Shown here: one piece after another, positions 1 to 8,245 of the stretch
Layout: every line of letters starts with the position of its first letter
How positions within the stretch are numbered: the first letter of the stretch is position 1
Source: Streptomyces reniochalinae
Lineage (GTDB): Bacteria; Actinomycetota; Actinomycetes; Streptomycetales; Streptomycetaceae
Direction: 5' to 3'
DNA length: 39,348 nucleotides
Assembly (NCBI RefSeq): GCF_003323735.1
Contig: NZ_QOIM01000039.1
Coordinates: 1 to 39,348, forward strand
Made by a program: the position numbers and the translations under genes
Notes under the pieces: model-generated
Database searches by the model: none
Told to the model about the DNA's origin: nothing
Seen by the model: the letters and a program-made list of their open reading frames with translations, nothing else

Positions 1-79
1 CCGAACCCGGAAGCTAAGCCTTTCAGCGCCGATGGTACTGCATGCGGGAGCGTGTGGGAGAGTAGGACGCCGCCGAACT
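1..79 (+). rRNA. rrf: 5S ribosomal RNA, 3' part (5' end outside window)
   Basis: The window opens inside a 5S rRNA. The conserved stretch ccgaacccggaagctaagcc is followed by the gcgccgatggtactgc segment and the closing gagagtaggacgccgccgaac, which matches the 3' two-thirds of actinobacterial 5S rRNA. About 40 nt of the 5' part, and presumably 23S and 16S, lie upstream. The 3' boundary is set where the terminal helix strand (gccgccgaac) ends, just before the terminator hairpin. It is uncertain by a few bases. Confidence 0.95.
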
Positions 80-89
80 CCATGTGAGG

Positions 90-126
90 AAAGCCCCGTT
101 GGCACACGCCAACGGGGCTTTCTTTT
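90..126 (+). terminator. Intrinsic terminator of the rRNA operon
   Basis: A perfect 14-bp stem (aaagccccgttggc, loop acac, gccaacggggcttt) is followed by a short T-rich run (tttctttt). It lies directly after 5S rRNA and is a classic factor-independent terminator, unusual in having a real T tract for this GC-rich genome. The right arm partly recurs at 130-143 (acggggctttcttctgtg) without a matching left arm. Confidence 0.93.
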
Positions 127-371
127 GTGCGACGGGGCTTTCTTCTGTGCGTTCGACGGAGTTTCTCCGCGTTCGATAGTGCTTATCAGGGCTGCCCAAC
201 GGGTCGGCCGGCGCTTGCCGGGGTCCGGCTCCCCAGGCGTCACCGCGTGGCGGGAGCGCTGCCGGCGCCGTTCGATCCGCCCACCCTTCATGCCACCCCG
301 TGCACGCTGGGTGAGCGGCGCCCGGTAGGGTCAGGGGGCATCGTCGGCACGTTCACACAGGAGGTCCACGG

Positions 372-980
372 GTGGAGGTCCAGGAGACGCGGGTCCAGAC
401 GGACCGGGTCCTCACCATCCCGAACATCCTCAGCATGGCTCGTCTGGTCGGCGTGCCGGTGTTCCTGTGGCTGATTCTGTGGCCGGAGTTCGGCGGGCCG
501 AACTGCGACCTGTGGGCACTCCTCGTGATCGTCGCGAGCGGGGTCAGCGATTACCTCGACGGTAAACTCGCCCGTCGGTGGAATCAGATCAGCAGCCTGG
601 GCCGTATTCTCGATCCGGCCGCCGACCGGCTGTACATCCTCTCGACGCTGGTGGGTCTAACCTGGCGCGAGATTCTCCCCCTCTGGCTGACGATCGCGTT
701 GTTGGCCCGCGAACTGCTGCTTCTGGTCATGGTGTGGGTCCTGGACCGCCATGGCTTCGCGCCGCCGCAGGTCAACTTTCTCGGCAAGGCCGCCACCTTC
801 AACCTCATGTACGCCTTCCCGTTGCTGCTGCTCAGTGACGGAAGTGGATGGCTGGCATCACTCGCTGCGATCTTTGGATGGGCCTTCGCCGGTTGGGGTA
901 CTGCGCTCTACTGGTGGGCAGGGATCCTTTACGTGGTCCAGGTCCGCCGTCTGATCAGCGCGGATGCTGAAACCGACTGA
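372..980 (+). CDS. CDP-alcohol phosphatidyltransferase, eukaryote-type cardiolipin synthase
   Basis: A 202-residue integral membrane enzyme transferring a phosphatidyl group from CDP-diacylglycerol to an alcohol acceptor. The CDP-alcohol signature DG-x2-AR-x8-G-x3-D-x3-D is intact at about residues 63-85 (DGKLAR, then G-RIL-D-PAA-D). Several hydrophobic segments surround it, and the length is usual for the family. The GTG start at 372 follows AGGAGGT with 6-nt spacing. From memory, the S. coelicolor orthologue in this context was shown to be a CAP-type cardiolipin synthase using phosphatidylglycerol; the mycobacterial positional equivalent is annotated pgsA2. The motif proves the superfamily but not the acceptor, so cardiolipin synthesis is inferred from context. 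It is the first gene after the rRNA operon and heads a co-directional envelope-gene run. Confidence 0.88.
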   Translation: MEVQETRVQTDRVLTIPNILSMARLVGVPVFLWLILWPEFGGPNCDLWALLVIVASGVSDYLDGKLARRWNQISSLGRILDPAADRLYILSTLVGLTWREILPLWLTIALLARELLLLVMVWVLDRHGFAPPQVNFLGKAATFNLMYAFPLLLLSDGSGWLASLAAIFGWAFAGWGTALYWWAGILYVVQVRRLISADAETD

Positions 981-1089
981 ACACCCGCCTCCGCTCGGAG
1001 GCCGACTGCCCTGAATTCGGCTTTGTGGGCCATCCTGGAGGGGTGAGGGTCGGTATGACCGTCGTCTGTATGAGGAGGACGCTTCCGAC

Positions 1090-3585
1090 ATGAAGGCCGT
1101 CGTGATGGCTGGCGGCGAGGGCACGCGCCTTCGCCCGATGACCGCGAGCATGCCCAAGCCGCTCCTGCCAGTGGTGAACAAGCCGATCATGGAGCATGTG
1201 CTCAAGCTGCTCAAGCGTCATGGGCTCACCGAGACCGTGGTGACCGTGCAATTCCTGGCTTCGCTGGTCAAGAATTATTTCGGTGACGGTGAAGAGCTCG
1301 GCATGGAACTCAGCTACGCCCACGAGGAGAAGCCTCTGGGTACGGCGGGCAGTGTCAAGAACGCGGAGGAGGCGCTGAAGGACGACGCGTTCCTCGTCAT
1401 CTCGGGCGACGCGCTCACGGATTTCGATCTGAGCGACCTCATCCGGTTCCACAGGGAGCGCGGCGCGATGGTCACCGTGTGCCTGACCCGGGTGCCGAAT
1501 CCGCTGGAGTTCGGTATCACCATCGTGGACGAGGACGGGAAGGTCGACAGGTTCCTGGAGAAGCCGACGTGGGGGCAGGTCTTCTCCGACACGGTGAACA
1601 CCGGCATCTACGTGATGGAGCCGGAGGTGTTCGACTACGTCGAGGCGGACGCGTCGGTCGACTGGTCGGGTGACGTCTTCCCGCGGCTCATGGAGGAGGG
1701 CAAGCCGATCTACGGCTATGTCGCCGAGGGCTACTGGGAGGACGTCGGCACGCACGAGAGCTATGTGCAGGCGCAGGCCGACGTGCTCGAGGGCAAGGTG
1801 GACGTCGAGCGGGACGGGTTCGAGATCTCGCCGGGCGTCTGGGTCGCCGAGGGGGCCGAGGTGCATCCGGACGCCGAGCTGCGTGGCCCGCTCTACATCG
1901 GTGACTACGCGAAGGTCGAGTCGGGCGCCGAGGTGCGTGAGCAGTCCGTCATCGGGTCGAACGTCGTGGTCAAGAGCGGCGCCTTTCTGCACCGCGCGGT
2001 GGTGCACGACAACGTCTACGTGGGCCCGCAGAGCAATCTGCGCGGCTGCGTCATCGGCAAGAACACCGACATCATGCGGGCCTCGCGTATCGAGGACGGA
2101 GCCGTCGTCGGCGACGAGTGCTTCATCGGTGAGGAATCGATCGTTCAGGGGAACGTGCGCATCTACCCCTTCAAGACGATCGAGGCCGGCGCGTTCGTCA
2201 ACACGTCCGTGATCTGGGAGTCCCGCGGGCAGGCGCACCTGTTCGGGGCGCGGGGCGTCTCCGGCATCCTGAACGTGGAGATCACGCCCGAGCTGGCGGT
2301 ACGGCTGGCGGGCGCGTACGCGACGACGCTGAAGAAGGGCTCCACGGTCTGTACTGCGCGTGACCACTCCCGCGGTGCCCGCGCGCTGAAGCGGGCCATC
2401 ATCTCCGCGCTCCAGGCCAGCGCCATCGACGTACGTGACCTGGAGAACGTGCCGCTCCCCGTGGCCCGCGAGCAGACGGCGCGGGGCAGCGCGGGCGGCA
2501 TCATGATCCGGACGACGACCGGTGTTCCGGACTCGGTCGACATCATGTTCTTCGACGAGCGCGGCGCGGACCTCTCCCAGGCCAAGCAGCGCAAGCTGGA
2601 CCGCGTCTACGCGCGCCAGGAGTACCGCCGCGCCTTCCCTGGCGAGATCGGCGACCTGAGCTTTCCCTCCAGCGTCTACGACTCCTATACAGGATCCCTG
2701 CTGCGTGCCGTGGACACCACGGGGATCGCGGAGTCCGGGCTCAAGGTGGTCGTGGACGCGTCCAACGGCAGCGCGGGGCTGGTGCTGCCGAGTCTGCTCG
2801 GCCGCCTCGGTGTGGACTCGCTGACGATCAATCCGGGGCTCGACGAGGCGCGTCCGACGGAGACGGCGGAGAGCCGGCGGGCCGGTATGGTGCGGCTGGG
2901 GGAGATCGTGGCCTCGGCGCGGGCGGCGTTCGGCGTGCGGTTCGACCCGGTGGGTGAGCGGATCTCCCTGGTGGACGAGCAGGGCAGGATCGTCGAGGAC
3001 GACCGCGCGCTGCTGGTCATGCTGGACTTGGTGGCCGCCGAGCGGCGCAGCGGCCGGGTGGCGCTGCCGGTGACCACGACCCGGATCGCGGAGCAGGTCG
3101 CGGCCTACCACGGGACCCAGGTGGAGTGGACGACGACTTCGACCGACGACCTGGCCCGGGTCAGCCGGGACGACGCGACGGTCTTCGGCGGCGACGGGCG
3201 CGGTGGGTTCATCGTTCCGGAGTTCAGTTCCGTCTTCGACGGTGCGGCCGCTTTCGTGCGGCTGATCGGGCTGGTGGCCCGTACACAGCTCACCCTCAGC
3301 CAGATCGACGCGCGGATTCCGCAGGCGCACGTGAGCCGGCGGGACCTGCCGACGCCGTGGGCGGTCAAGGGGCTCGTGATGCGTACGGTCGTGGAGGCGG
3401 CCGGGGACAGGTCGGTCGACACCACCGACGGGGTGCGGGTCGTCGAGTCCGACGGACGCTGGGTGATGGTGCTGCCGGACCCGGCGGAGGCCGTCACCCA
3501 TCTGTGGGCCGAGGGCCCCGACGAGGCGTCGGCGCAGGCGTTGCTGGACGAGTGGGCGGCCGTGGTCGACAGCGCGGGACACTGA
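1090..3585 (+). CDS. Mannose-1-phosphate guanylyltransferase fused to a phosphohexomutase-like domain
   Basis: An 831-residue cytoplasmic protein in three parts. Residues 1 to about 235 are a sugar nucleotidyltransferase with the GEGTRLRP signature, PKPLLP, and an FLEKP substrate loop; it should join NTP and sugar-1-phosphate (GDP-mannose by family annotation). Residues 250-375 are a left-handed beta-helix of hexapeptide-like repeats. Residues 380-831 have the alpha-D-phosphohexomutase fold. In the mutase part the usual catalytic motifs are not recognisable: the TASHNP serine loop is replaced around 474-482, the DxDxDR metal loop by DPVGER near 619, and GGExSGH by GGDGRGG near 700. The domain is therefore probably not a mutase. 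ATG 1090 follows an AGGAGG at 1073. The likely product use is mannosylated glycans or lipids of the envelope, an inference from the neighbourhood. Confidence 0.85.
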   Translation: MKAVVMAGGEGTRLRPMTASMPKPLLPVVNKPIMEHVLKLLKRHGLTETVVTVQFLASLVKNYFGDGEELGMELSYAHEEKPLGTAGSVKNAEEALKDDAFLVISGDALTDFDLSDLIRFHRERGAMVTVCLTRVPNPLEFGITIVDEDGKVDRFLEKPTWGQVFSDTVNTGIYVMEPEVFDYVEADASVDWSGDVFPRLMEEGKPIYGYVAEGYWEDVGTHESYVQAQADVLEGKVDVERDGFEISPGVWVAEGAEVHPDAELRGPLYIGDYAKVESGAEVREQSVIGSNVVVKSGAFLHRAVVHDNVYVGPQSNLRGCVIGKNTDIMRASRIEDGAVVGDECFIGEESIVQGNVRIYPFKTIEAGAFVNTSVIWESRGQAHLFGARGVSGILNVEITPELAVRLAGAYATTLKKGSTVCTARDHSRGARALKRAIISALQASAIDVRDLENVPLPVAREQTARGSAGGIMIRTTTGVPDSVDIMFFDERGADLSQAKQRKLDRVYARQEYRRAFPGEIGDLSFPSSVYDSYTGSLLRAVDTTGIAESGLKVVVDASNGSAGLVLPSLLGRLGVDSLTINPGLDEARPTETAESRRAGMVRLGEIVASARAAFGVRFDPVGERISLVDEQGRIVEDDRALLVMLDLVAAERRSGRVALPVTTTRIAEQVAAYHGTQVEWTTTSTDDLARVSRDDATVFGGDGRGGFIVPEFSSVFDGAAAFVRLIGLVARTQLTLSQIDARIPQAHVSRRDLPTPWAVKGLVMRTVVEAAGDRSVDTTDGVRVVESDGRWVMVLPDPAEAVTHLWAEGPDEASAQALLDEWAAVVDSAGH

Positions 3586-3591
3586 GCCGCG

Positions 3592-3644
3592 GGCAGGGCG
3601 GCGGCCGGGCCCACGGCCTGCGGCGTCGGCCGCGCAGCCCTGCC
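3592..3644 (+). terminator. Candidate hairpin terminator after the guanylyltransferase gene
   Basis: Nested inverted repeats lie just after the stop: ggcagggc (3592-3599) with gccctgcc (3637-3644), and gcggccg (3601-3607) with cggccgc (3627-3633). There is no T tract, as usual for Streptomyces terminators. Its position in the 183-nt gap before the DUF881 gene supports the call. Confidence 0.45.
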
Positions 3645-3768
3645 TGGTCGCGTTGGTCGCGGCGGGGCGTGTCCTTCCCCGGGGGCAACGCCAAGGGCAA
3701 GTCCCGCCGCACGGCGTAGAGGTGGGTGCGTTCGGTGGCAGGGGTCGTCACGTGCGACGATGTGCGGC

Positions 3769-4668
3769 ATGTCGCAGCAGCAGCCCAGTCGGAGCACCTT
3801 GTCGCGGTTCCCGCGGCCCGATGCCTCCATGTCGCTGCTGACCAACGTGATGGAGCACAGCCTCGACGAGGGGTACGCGGAGGCCGCCGCCCGGCGGGGT
3901 GAGGTGGGCCGCTCGCGGATGCCGCGCACCCTGCGGGCCAAGCTCGGTCTCGCGGTGGGGCTGGTGCTGGCCGGGCTGGTGGTGACCGTCGGTGCGGCGC
4001 AGGCGCGTATCTCCGCGCCGGGCATCGCCAAGGAGAAGCAGGAGTTGATCCAGCGGATCGAGTCGGGCGGCAAGGAAGCCGACACGCTGAGTGAGGACGT
4101 CGACAAGCTGCGCTCCTCCGTCGAGGCCGAGCAGCGCGAGGCCCTGGAGAAGCACGGAGACGAGCGGGGCCGCACGGCGACGCTGCTGGCCGGCGCGACA
4201 CCCGTCAAGGGCCCCGGTCTCAAGCTGGTGGTGGACGACGCCGAGGACGCCGGATCCGGCGACGGTGACGGTCCCAGGAAGAGCGACGGCTTCTCCGACA
4301 CGGGGCGGATCAGGGACCGCGATCTCCAGCGGGTCGTCAACGGGCTGTGGGCGGCGGGGGCGGAGGCCGTCTCGGTCAACGGTCAGCGTCTGACGTCGCG
4401 TTCGGCCATCCGCGCGGCGGGGGACGCGATCCTGGTCGACAACAAGCCGCTGGTGCCGCCCTATACGCTGCTTGCCGTCGGCCCTGGGCAGAAGTTCAGC
4501 AGGACGTTCCAGGACAGCGTCGACGGGCAGTATCTGTACATCCTGCACAAGGACTACGGGGCGAAGACCAGCATCTCCGTCCAGGACGAGGTCCGGCTGC
4601 CGGCCGCGCCGAGTCTGAATCTGAGAACAGCGAAGCCTGTGCGAACAGGGAAGGGCAGCACATCGTGA
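3769..4668 (+). CDS. DUF881 membrane-anchored protein (first copy)
   Basis: About 299 residues. A basic and acidic N-terminal tail is followed by one transmembrane segment (about residues 50-73), a coiled-coil stretch rich in Glu, Lys and Arg (about 80-130), and the DUF881 fold with its typical VDDAED, AAGAEAVSVNGQR and VVPPYTLLAVG-like elements. DUF881 is related to Bacillus YlxW; the biochemical role is unknown, but the gene keeps company with small basic protein and division genes in many Gram-positives. An alternative ATG lies at 3760; 3769 is preferred because the protein then begins MSQQQP. The end overlaps the next start as GTGA, indicating translational coupling. Confidence 0.85.
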   Translation: MSQQQPSRSTLSRFPRPDASMSLLTNVMEHSLDEGYAEAAARRGEVGRSRMPRTLRAKLGLAVGLVLAGLVVTVGAAQARISAPGIAKEKQELIQRIESGGKEADTLSEDVDKLRSSVEAEQREALEKHGDERGRTATLLAGATPVKGPGLKLVVDDAEDAGSGDGDGPRKSDGFSDTGRIRDRDLQRVVNGLWAAGAEAVSVNGQRLTSRSAIRAAGDAILVDNKPLVPPYTLLAVGPGQKFSRTFQDSVDGQYLYILHKDYGAKTSISVQDEVRLPAAPSLNLRTAKPVRTGKGSTS

Positions 4669-4997
4669 TCGCCGTACTGGGCCTCGTCGTCGGAGTGGTG
4701 GCCGGACTCGTCGTCCGGCCCGTGGTGCCGATGGCGTTCGAGCCCTACCTGCCCATCGCTGTCGTCGCCGCGCTGGACGCGGTGTTCGGGGGGCTGCGCG
4801 CCATGCTGGACGGCATCTTCGACGACAAGGTCTTCGTCGTCTCCTTCCTGTCGAACGTGGTGGTGGCGGCGCTGATCGTCTTCCTCGGCGACAAGCTCGG
4901 GGTCGGTGCCCAGCTCTCCACCGGGGTGGTCGTCGTCCTGGGTATCCGGATCTTCTCCAACGCGGCCGCCATCCGCCGGCACGTCTTCAGGGCGTGA
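4665..4997 (+). CDS. sbp: Small basic protein (Sbp/YlxX family, DUF1290)
   Basis: A 110-residue, almost entirely hydrophobic protein with about four membrane segments: GLVVGVVAGLVV, the YLPIAVVAALDAVFGG region, VVVAALIVFLGD and GVVVVLGIRIF. The conserved motif around ALDAVFGGLRA is typical of the small basic protein family, which in Bacillus lies near ftsA/ftsZ. The GTG start at 4665 is embedded in the preceding stop (GTGA), and its own stop overlaps the next GTG in the same way. The three DUF881-Sbp-DUF881 genes thus form a tightly coupled translational unit and probably a membrane complex (inference). Function is unknown. Confidence 0.88.
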   Translation: MIAVLGLVVGVVAGLVVRPVVPMAFEPYLPIAVVAALDAVFGGLRAMLDGIFDDKVFVVSFLSNVVVAALIVFLGDKLGVGAQLSTGVVVVLGIRIFSNAAAIRRHVFRA

Positions 4998-5827
4998 GGC
5001 CGATGAGCGACGAGCGCAGGCCGAGGCAGGAACTGCCGCCCGAGCGGCCGGAGAGCACGCAGGGGCCCGCGGACGAGGCGGCGTCGGGAGACCAGGGGGC
5101 CGCGCGGCTGACCGGGCGGCAACGGCTGGCCAAGGCCGTCTGGCCCCCACGGGTGACGCGGGCCCAACTCATCGTGGCGCTCCTGCTGTTCGTCCTCGGC
5201 CTGGGGCTCGCCATCCAGGTGCGGTCCACCAGCGAGAACAGCGCGCTGCGCGGAGCCCGCCAGGAGGACCTGGTGCGCATCCTGGACGAGCTCGACGACC
5301 GCACCAAGCGGCTGGAGGACGAGAAGCGGAAGCTGACCGGGCAGCGCACCGAGCTGGAGAACAGCTCCGACCAGGCGGAAGAGGCCCGCAAGCAGACCAG
5401 GCAGAAGGCGGCGCAGCTGGGGGTCCTCGCCGGTACGGTGGCGGCCGAGGGGCCCGGTATCCGTATGACGATCAACGACCGCGCCGGCACCACCGATTCG
5501 GACACGCTGCTCGACGCCGTCCAGGAGCTGCGGGCCGCGGGGGCCGAGGCGATGCAGGTCAACGGGGTGCGCGTGGTGGCGAGTACCTATTTCACCGACA
5601 GTGGCGGCGGAGTGAGCGTGGACGGGCATAAGATCGATCCGCCGTACCGGTTCGAGGTCATCGGCAAGCCCGCGGATCTCGAACCGGCGCTGAACATCCC
5701 CGGCGGAGTCGTGCAGACACTGAAGAACAAGCAGGCCACAGTGGGTGTGACGCGCTCGGAGAAGGTCACCGTGGACGCCTTGCGACAGGCGAAGCGGCCT
5801 GACTACGCTCGGTCGTCCTCGCAGTGA
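4994..5827 (+). CDS. DUF881 membrane-anchored protein (second copy)
   Basis: A 277-residue paralogue of the first DUF881 protein. A charged, disordered N-terminus (1-50) is followed by one membrane span (about 55-75, LIVALLLFVLGLGLAIQV), a long Glu/Lys/Arg-rich coiled coil (about 85-135), and the DUF881 domain with GPGIRMTINDR, AAGAEAMQVNGVRV and IDPPYRFEVIGKP. GTG 4994 overlaps the Sbp stop (GTGA); ATG 5003 is an alternative three codons later. It is likely an extracytoplasmic partner of the first copy on either side of the Sbp membrane protein. The 165-nt gap after it is where mycobacteria carry gcvH. Confidence 0.86.
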   Translation: MRPMSDERRPRQELPPERPESTQGPADEAASGDQGAARLTGRQRLAKAVWPPRVTRAQLIVALLLFVLGLGLAIQVRSTSENSALRGARQEDLVRILDELDDRTKRLEDEKRKLTGQRTELENSSDQAEEARKQTRQKAAQLGVLAGTVAAEGPGIRMTINDRAGTTDSDTLLDAVQELRAAGAEAMQVNGVRVVASTYFTDSGGGVSVDGHKIDPPYRFEVIGKPADLEPALNIPGGVVQTLKNKQATVGVTRSEKVTVDALRQAKRPDYARSSSQ

Positions 5828-5992
5828 GATGGTGAGAAGAGTTGCGGGGGGTCGGCGGGCCGGCCGGGCACCGCGTGAGGGAAACTGTCTATGGGTCACG
5901 GACGTTAGACGGGCGTCGAGAGTGACCAATGAGAGCATCGAGGGTCTGTCCTGCCCCACGGGCGGGTCTGTTTCGTGCGAGGGGAATCGCCC

Positions 5993-6787
5993 GTGAGTTT
6001 TTTTGCGAAGTTGTTCGGCAAGGGCCGCCGGAGCGGTGACACGGGTACCGCACGGCACCGTGCGCCCCGTGACACCGAGGTGACGGGTTCCGCCCCCGGG
6101 AGCAGCGGGGAGCGCCCCCTGTTCCGCGACGAGGTGGCCGGACCGGCAGGCGACAATTCGGGTGGTCACGGCGCGTTTTCTGTTGACCCCGGTACGCAGG
6201 GGCGCATAGGTTCCCAGGCACCGCAAACCTCAAATCCAGGTGGAGGTTCTGCCTTGCCGGTGTGTAACAGGTGTGGAGCCCAGGTCGCCGAAGCGAGCCG
6301 GTTCTGCTCCAACTGCGGCGCCCCCCTGCGGGGCGGCGTGCCCGCGGAGGGGTCGTCCGAGACGACGTCGACGATCTCCATCTCCGGGCTGGAGGCCTAC
6401 GACTCGGAGTCCACGGGCCAGCACGTCTCTCCTGTGCTGCCCCCCGAGGCGCAGGCCGCGGTGGAGGCGCTGCCGCTGGGCTCGGCGCTGCTGATCGTGC
6501 GGCGTGGCCCCAACTCCGGCAGCCGCTTCCTGCTCGACGGTGAGCTGACCACCGCGGGCCGCCACCCGGAGAGCGACATCTTCCTCGACGACGTGACGGT
6601 CTCGCGTCGTCACGTGGAGTTCCGGCGCGGTGCCGACGGCGCCTTCACCGTCTCGGACGTCGGCAGCCTGAACGGCACCTACGTCAACCGTGAGCGGATC
6701 GAGGCGGGAGTGCCGCTGGCCAGCGGCGACGAGGTGCAGATCGGCAAGTACCGCCTGGTCTTCTACGGGAGCCCGCGTACCGTCTGA
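5993..6787 (+). CDS. FHA-domain protein, GarA-like, with zinc ribbon
   Basis: About 264 residues from GTG 5993, preceded by a GAGGGGA-type RBS. Residues 1-85 are low-complexity and charged. Residues 89-110 form a zinc ribbon of two CxxC pairs (CNRCG and CSNCG). An ETTSTIS segment (about 121-127) resembles the threonine phosphorylation motif of mycobacterial GarA. Residues 155-262 are a forkhead-associated domain with GRHPESD, SRRHVEF and GSLNGTYVN, the phosphothreonine-binding residues. Family knowledge: GarA/OdhI are switched by PknB/PknG-type kinases and control 2-oxoglutarate and glutamate enzymes. That this protein does the same is inferred from sequence and synteny. The zinc ribbon extension is absent from mycobacterial GarA as I recall it. 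Confidence 0.88.
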   Translation: MSFFAKLFGKGRRSGDTGTARHRAPRDTEVTGSAPGSSGERPLFRDEVAGPAGDNSGGHGAFSVDPGTQGRIGSQAPQTSNPGGGSALPVCNRCGAQVAEASRFCSNCGAPLRGGVPAEGSSETTSTISISGLEAYDSESTGQHVSPVLPPEAQAAVEALPLGSALLIVRRGPNSGSRFLLDGELTTAGRHPESDIFLDDVTVSRRHVEFRRGADGAFTVSDVGSLNGTYVNRERIEAGVPLASGDEVQIGKYRLVFYGSPRTV

Positions 6788-6805
6788 GATCTTGCAGGGA
6801 GGCTC

Positions 6806-7570
6806 GTGCTGCACACGCCGTCCGGCGGTGCCCGGGTGGGCACCGCCGCAGGGGACGCAGGCCCAGGGAGCGGCCCGATGAGCATCGGCGCCGTCCTGGA
6901 GGCGCTCCGTGAGGAGTTTCCCGAGGTCACCGTCTCCAAGATCCGTTTTCTCGAGGCGGAGGGCCTCGTCGAGCCGGCGCGGACACCGGCGGGTTACCGC
7001 AAGTTCCGCGCCGAGGACGTCGAGCGGCTCAGCCACGTGCTGCGCATGCAGCGTGACCACTACCTGCCGCTCAAGGTGATCAGGGAGCAGTTGGCGGGCG
7101 CCACGGACGGCGCCGGCCCGTCAGCTGTCCCGCCCTCGCCGGGCCGGCCCGCCGAGCCGGAGGGCCGGGAGGCGGCTCGGCGGGCCGCAAGCCCGCCCGC
7201 TGCCGTGCGCCTGGACCGGGAAGAGCTGCTGGCCGCCGTCTCGGCGGCCCCGGAGGAGCTCACGGCGTGGGAGGAGTACGGGCTGCTCGGCGCCGACGCG
7301 GAGGGCAGGTACGGGCACGGCGAGCTGGCGGTGGCGCGCCTGGTGGCGGAGCTGGGCAGGCACGGTCTGGAGGCGCGTCATCTGCGGGCGCTGAAGCTCT
7401 GTGCCGAGCGCCAGCTCGATCTCGCCGAGCAGACCGTGGCGTCCCTCAGAAGGCACCCGGATGCCCGCACCAGGGAGCTGGCGGAGGGAACGGTCCAGGA
7501 GCTGGCCGGGCTGTCCGCGCGGCTCTACGCGGCCTTCGTGCAGGCCGCGCCAGGCGCCTCGGGTGACTGA
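6806..7570 (+). CDS. MerR-family regulator, FtsR-like
   Basis: 254 residues from GTG 6806, with GGGAGG at 6797-6802. A winged MerR helix-turn-helix at about residues 25-95 contains SKIRFLEAEGLVEPARTPAGYRKF in two halves and the LRMQRDHYLPLKVIREQL helix. A Pro/Ala-rich linker (about 100-140) leads to a C-terminal helical domain. The same gene after garA in Corynebacterium and Streptomyces corresponds to FtsR, an activator of ftsZ; I infer the same role from context. A shorter start at ATG 6878 would remove a 24-residue N-terminal tail, but the upstream RBS fits the longer form. It lies only 18 nt after the FHA gene and is probably co-transcribed. Confidence 0.86.
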   Translation: MLHTPSGGARVGTAAGDAGPGSGPMSIGAVLEALREEFPEVTVSKIRFLEAEGLVEPARTPAGYRKFRAEDVERLSHVLRMQRDHYLPLKVIREQLAGATDGAGPSAVPPSPGRPAEPEGREAARRAASPPAAVRLDREELLAAVSAAPEELTAWEEYGLLGADAEGRYGHGELAVARLVAELGRHGLEARHLRALKLCAERQLDLAEQTVASLRRHPDARTRELAEGTVQELAGLSARLYAAFVQAAPGASGD

Positions 7571-7632
7571 ATCGGCACACCGGTGCCGTCGCCGGACGGG
7601 TGCCCGACTACCCAAACAGGCGCGGCACGGCC

Positions 7633-7638
7633 TAGGGT
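7633..7638 (+). promoter_or_regulatory. Candidate -10 element for a leaderless DUF151 transcript
   Basis: TAGGGT lies with exactly 6 nt between it and the GTG start at 7645, and no Shine-Dalgarno sequence is visible. This places the transcription start at or next to the start codon, the arrangement of leaderless Streptomyces mRNAs. No clear -35 was found. Confidence 0.5.
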
Positions 7639-7644
7639 TGCTGT

Positions 7645-8118
7645 GTGAATGAGCTCGACGTCGTGGGTGTCCGGGTGGAAATGCCCACCAACCAACCGAT
7701 CGTGCTCCTGCGAGAAGTGGGAGGCGACCGCTACCTCCCTATCTGGATCGGCCCCGGGGAGGCGACCGCGATCGCCTTCGCCCAGCAGGGCATGACCCCC
7801 GCACGCCCACTCACCCATGACCTGTTCAAGGATGTCCTGGAAGCAGTGGGTCAGGAGCTGACCGCGGTCCGCATCGTGGATCTGCGGGAAGGCGTGTTCT
7901 ACGCGGAGCTGGTTTTCGCCAGTGGTGTGGAAGTCAGTGCCCGCCCGTCCGACGCCATAGCGCTCGCGCTGCGCACCGGCACGCCGATCTACGGCAGTGA
8001 CGATGTGCTGGACGACGCGGGTATCGCGATCCCCGACGAGCAGGAGGACGAGGTGGAGAAGTTCCGCGAGTTCCTCGACCAGATCTCTCCGGAGGACTTC
8101 GGCTCCAGCAGCCAGTGA
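7645..8118 (+). CDS. Bifunctional nuclease family protein (DUF151)
   Basis: 157 residues covering the whole DUF151 fold: an N-terminal beta-rich half (YLPIWIGPGEATAIA near 32-46, then RPLTHDLF near 53-60) and the C-terminal ARPSDAIALALR helix (about 98-109) that is the family hallmark. An acidic tail follows. Plant and bacterial members have been reported to have RNase/DNase activity; the physiological role in actinobacteria is unsettled. It sits between two MerR genes, the order also seen in mycobacteria. The start GTG 7645 is apparently leaderless. It is followed by a strong hairpin, so this unit ends here. Confidence 0.88.
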   Translation: MNELDVVGVRVEMPTNQPIVLLREVGGDRYLPIWIGPGEATAIAFAQQGMTPARPLTHDLFKDVLEAVGQELTAVRIVDLREGVFYAELVFASGVEVSARPSDAIALALRTGTPIYGSDDVLDDAGIAIPDEQEDEVEKFREFLDQISPEDFGSSSQ

Positions 8119-8127
8119 CGGCCCCCG

Positions 8128-8157
8128 CTCGCGCCGCGTCCGCCGACGCGGCGCGGG
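8128..8157 (+). terminator. Hairpin terminator after the DUF151 gene
   Basis: A perfect 10-bp GC stem (gcgccgcgtc, loop cgcc, gacgcggcgc at 8131-8154) extends by three more pairs, one a G-T wobble. It begins 12 nt after the stop codon and has no T tract. Confidence 0.7.
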
Positions 8158-8245
8158 GGAGTGCGCCTCAGCGGCCGGGGGCGGCGGCCATCCGGCCAGC
8201 TGTTCCCCAACCGAGGGCACGCAAAACCACTCCTGGGGGCATTAT

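Noticed and set aside
955..3582. 875-codon open frame on the minus strand opposite the guanylyltransferase gene
   Set aside because: It is rich in Arg, His, Pro and Asp with no family motif. The + strand frame carries clear nucleotidyltransferase signatures, so this is a GC-driven shadow.
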